Part shown: positions 41,682 through 42,290 of the stretch, piece after piece
How positions within the stretch are numbered: the stretch's first letter is position 1
Layout: the number at the start of each line of letters is the position of its first letter
Assembly: GCA_031552995.1 (NCBI GenBank)
Contig: JAVBMB010000058.1
Span: 1 to 42,290 of the forward strand
DNA length: 42,290 bases
DNA from: JAVBMB01 sp031552995
Lineage (GTDB): Bacteria; Bacillota; Clostridia; Oscillospirales; Butyricicoccaceae
Reading direction: 5' to 3'
Program-made: the position numbers and the translations under genes
The notes under the pieces: model-generated
What the model saw: the letters and a program-made list of their open reading frames with translations, nothing else
What the model was told of the DNA's origin: nothing
Database searches by the model: none

Positions 41682-42290
41682 GGATAGGCATATTCGGCGG
41701 CACATTTAACCCGCCGCACAGCGGGCATATAAATGCCGCTCGCGCCTGTGTTTCGGCTTTGGCGCTTGACAGGCTGTACCTGATGCCCACAGCTGCGCCG
41801 CCGCACAAGGCATTGCCCGCAGGCAGCGCCACCCCGGCCCAAAGGCTTGAAATGTGCGGTATCGCGGCAAAATTAATCCCCGGGGGTATGCCGCTTGATA
41901 TTGAAATCTCGCGCGGCGGCACAAGCTATACGGCGGATACAGTTGCCAAGCTGCATAGCATGTACCCTGAAGACGACCTGTGGCTGATACTCGGCACGGA
42001 TATGTTCCTGACGTTTGAGAGCTGGGTTCGCCCGGATGATATTGTAAAGCATGTCAGGCTTGCGGTTGTCTCGCGTATGGATGATGACATGGCGGAGCTG
42101 CAAGCTATGTCCGAAAAACTCAAGGTTGCGCTCGGCGCGCACGTAGATATAATCGGCAACGCACCTGTTGTCATCAGCTCAACAGAGCTTCGTGACGGCG
42201 AAGCGGAAGGCTTGCCGCCCGAGATAGCCGAATATGTAAGGCGAAACGGGCTGTATGATACGCTTGCCCCGCTGCGCGAATATGCGCGCT
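41678..42290 (+). CDS. nadD: Nicotinate-nucleotide adenylyltransferase (3' end cut by window)
   Basis: The frame from ATG 41678 stays open to the window end, giving 204 residues. It joins nicotinate mononucleotide to AMP in NAD synthesis. The nucleotidyltransferase motif GGTFNPPHSGH (H14, H17) and the closing ISSTELRD are present, with GTDMFLTFESW between. The product already has a full NadD length at the edge (it reaches EYVRRNGLYD, where NadD usually ends) and continues for at least 10 residues. It may stop soon or continue into a fused domain; YqeK-type HD proteins usually follow nadD. Confidence 0.93.
   Translation, partial: MRIGIFGGTFNPPHSGHINAARACVSALALDRLYLMPTAAPPHKALPAGSATPAQRLEMCGIAAKLIPGGMPLDIEISRGGTSYTADTVAKLHSMYPEDDLWLILGTDMFLTFESWVRPDDIVKHVRLAVVSRMDDDMAELQAMSEKLKVALGAHVDIIGNAPVVISSTELRDGEAEGLPPEIAEYVRRNGLYDTLAPLREYAR

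Noticed and set aside
1..42290. Mobile elements, phage genes, CRISPR arrays, defence islands or tRNA genes
   Set aside because: I looked on both strands and saw no transposase, integrase, cas or restriction gene, no regular short repeats and no cloverleaf-like sequence.

Overview
The window reads as a chromosomal segment of a Gram-positive Firmicute, most likely class Clostridia (Oscillospirales-like). The grounds are gene order (topA-trmFO-plsX-acpP-rnc-smc-ftsY; rph-rdgB-yhbY-nadD; ftsE-ftsX-M23-S41), strong GGAGG-type ribosome binding sites, sigma-A-type promoters, a Mini-III RNase, TrmFO and a class II LysRS. Base composition looks a little over 50% GC. Almost every gene is on the plus strand; only one small two-gene unit (9210-8690) is on the minus strand. 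No tRNA, rRNA, CRISPR array, insertion sequence, integrase or phage gene was seen.

Layout. (1) 1-3611: the tail of an unrecognised gene and its terminator, then a TetR-family regulator with an ABC ATPase and two paralogous ABC-2 permeases. The promoter carries two equal-geometry inverted repeats. (2) 3680-8582: a MarR regulator under a consensus promoter that contains a perfect 16-bp palindrome, a heterodimeric ABC exporter with complementary degenerate ATP sites, and a GNAT acetyltransferase, closed by a 19-bp bidirectional terminator. (3) 8690-9210 minus: a cysteine-rich 59-aa protein and a cupin. (4) 9302-14435: an MtnA-family isomerase homologue and a class II aldolase, then an SPFH/zinc-ribbon protein, a zinc-ribbon membrane protein and a TPM-domain membrane protein (YdjI/YdjG/YdjH-like triad). 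(5) 14702-17490: bactofilin, Mini-III RNase, membrane-anchored metallophosphoesterase, RsuA pseudouridine synthase. (6) 17512-24081: a PucR/CdaR-type regulator, then ftsE, ftsX, a coiled-coil M23 peptidase, an S41 carboxy-terminal processing protease, and an unrecognised protein with a Rossmann-like core. (7) 24053-33120: greA with a long leader, lysS, a SpoU methyltransferase, dprA, topA, trmFO, plsX. (8) 33209-42290: acpP, rnc, an Elp3-like radical SAM gene, smc, ftsY, rph, rdgB, yhbY and nadD (cut by the window end).

How the genes work together. Regions 6-8 are conserved housekeeping: FtsEX-controlled cell-wall hydrolysis, transcript cleavage, translation, DNA uptake/recombination, supercoiling, tRNA modification, phospholipid/acyl-carrier supply, RNA maturation, chromosome condensation, protein targeting, nucleotide-pool cleansing and NAD synthesis. 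Regions 1-5 are more accessory: two self-regulated export systems, an isomerase-aldolase pair that may split a sugar phosphate, and a membrane-stress-like SPFH module without a visible PspA.

No clear, wholly new multi-gene system stands out. The best candidates for something undescribed are the MtnA-like/aldolase pair with an altered substrate-binding motif, the PspA-less SPFH-zinc ribbon-TPM triad, the unknown gene after ctpA, and several leader or operator structures (TetR double operator, greA leader terminator, a similar AT-rich repeat at the same distance from two promoters).
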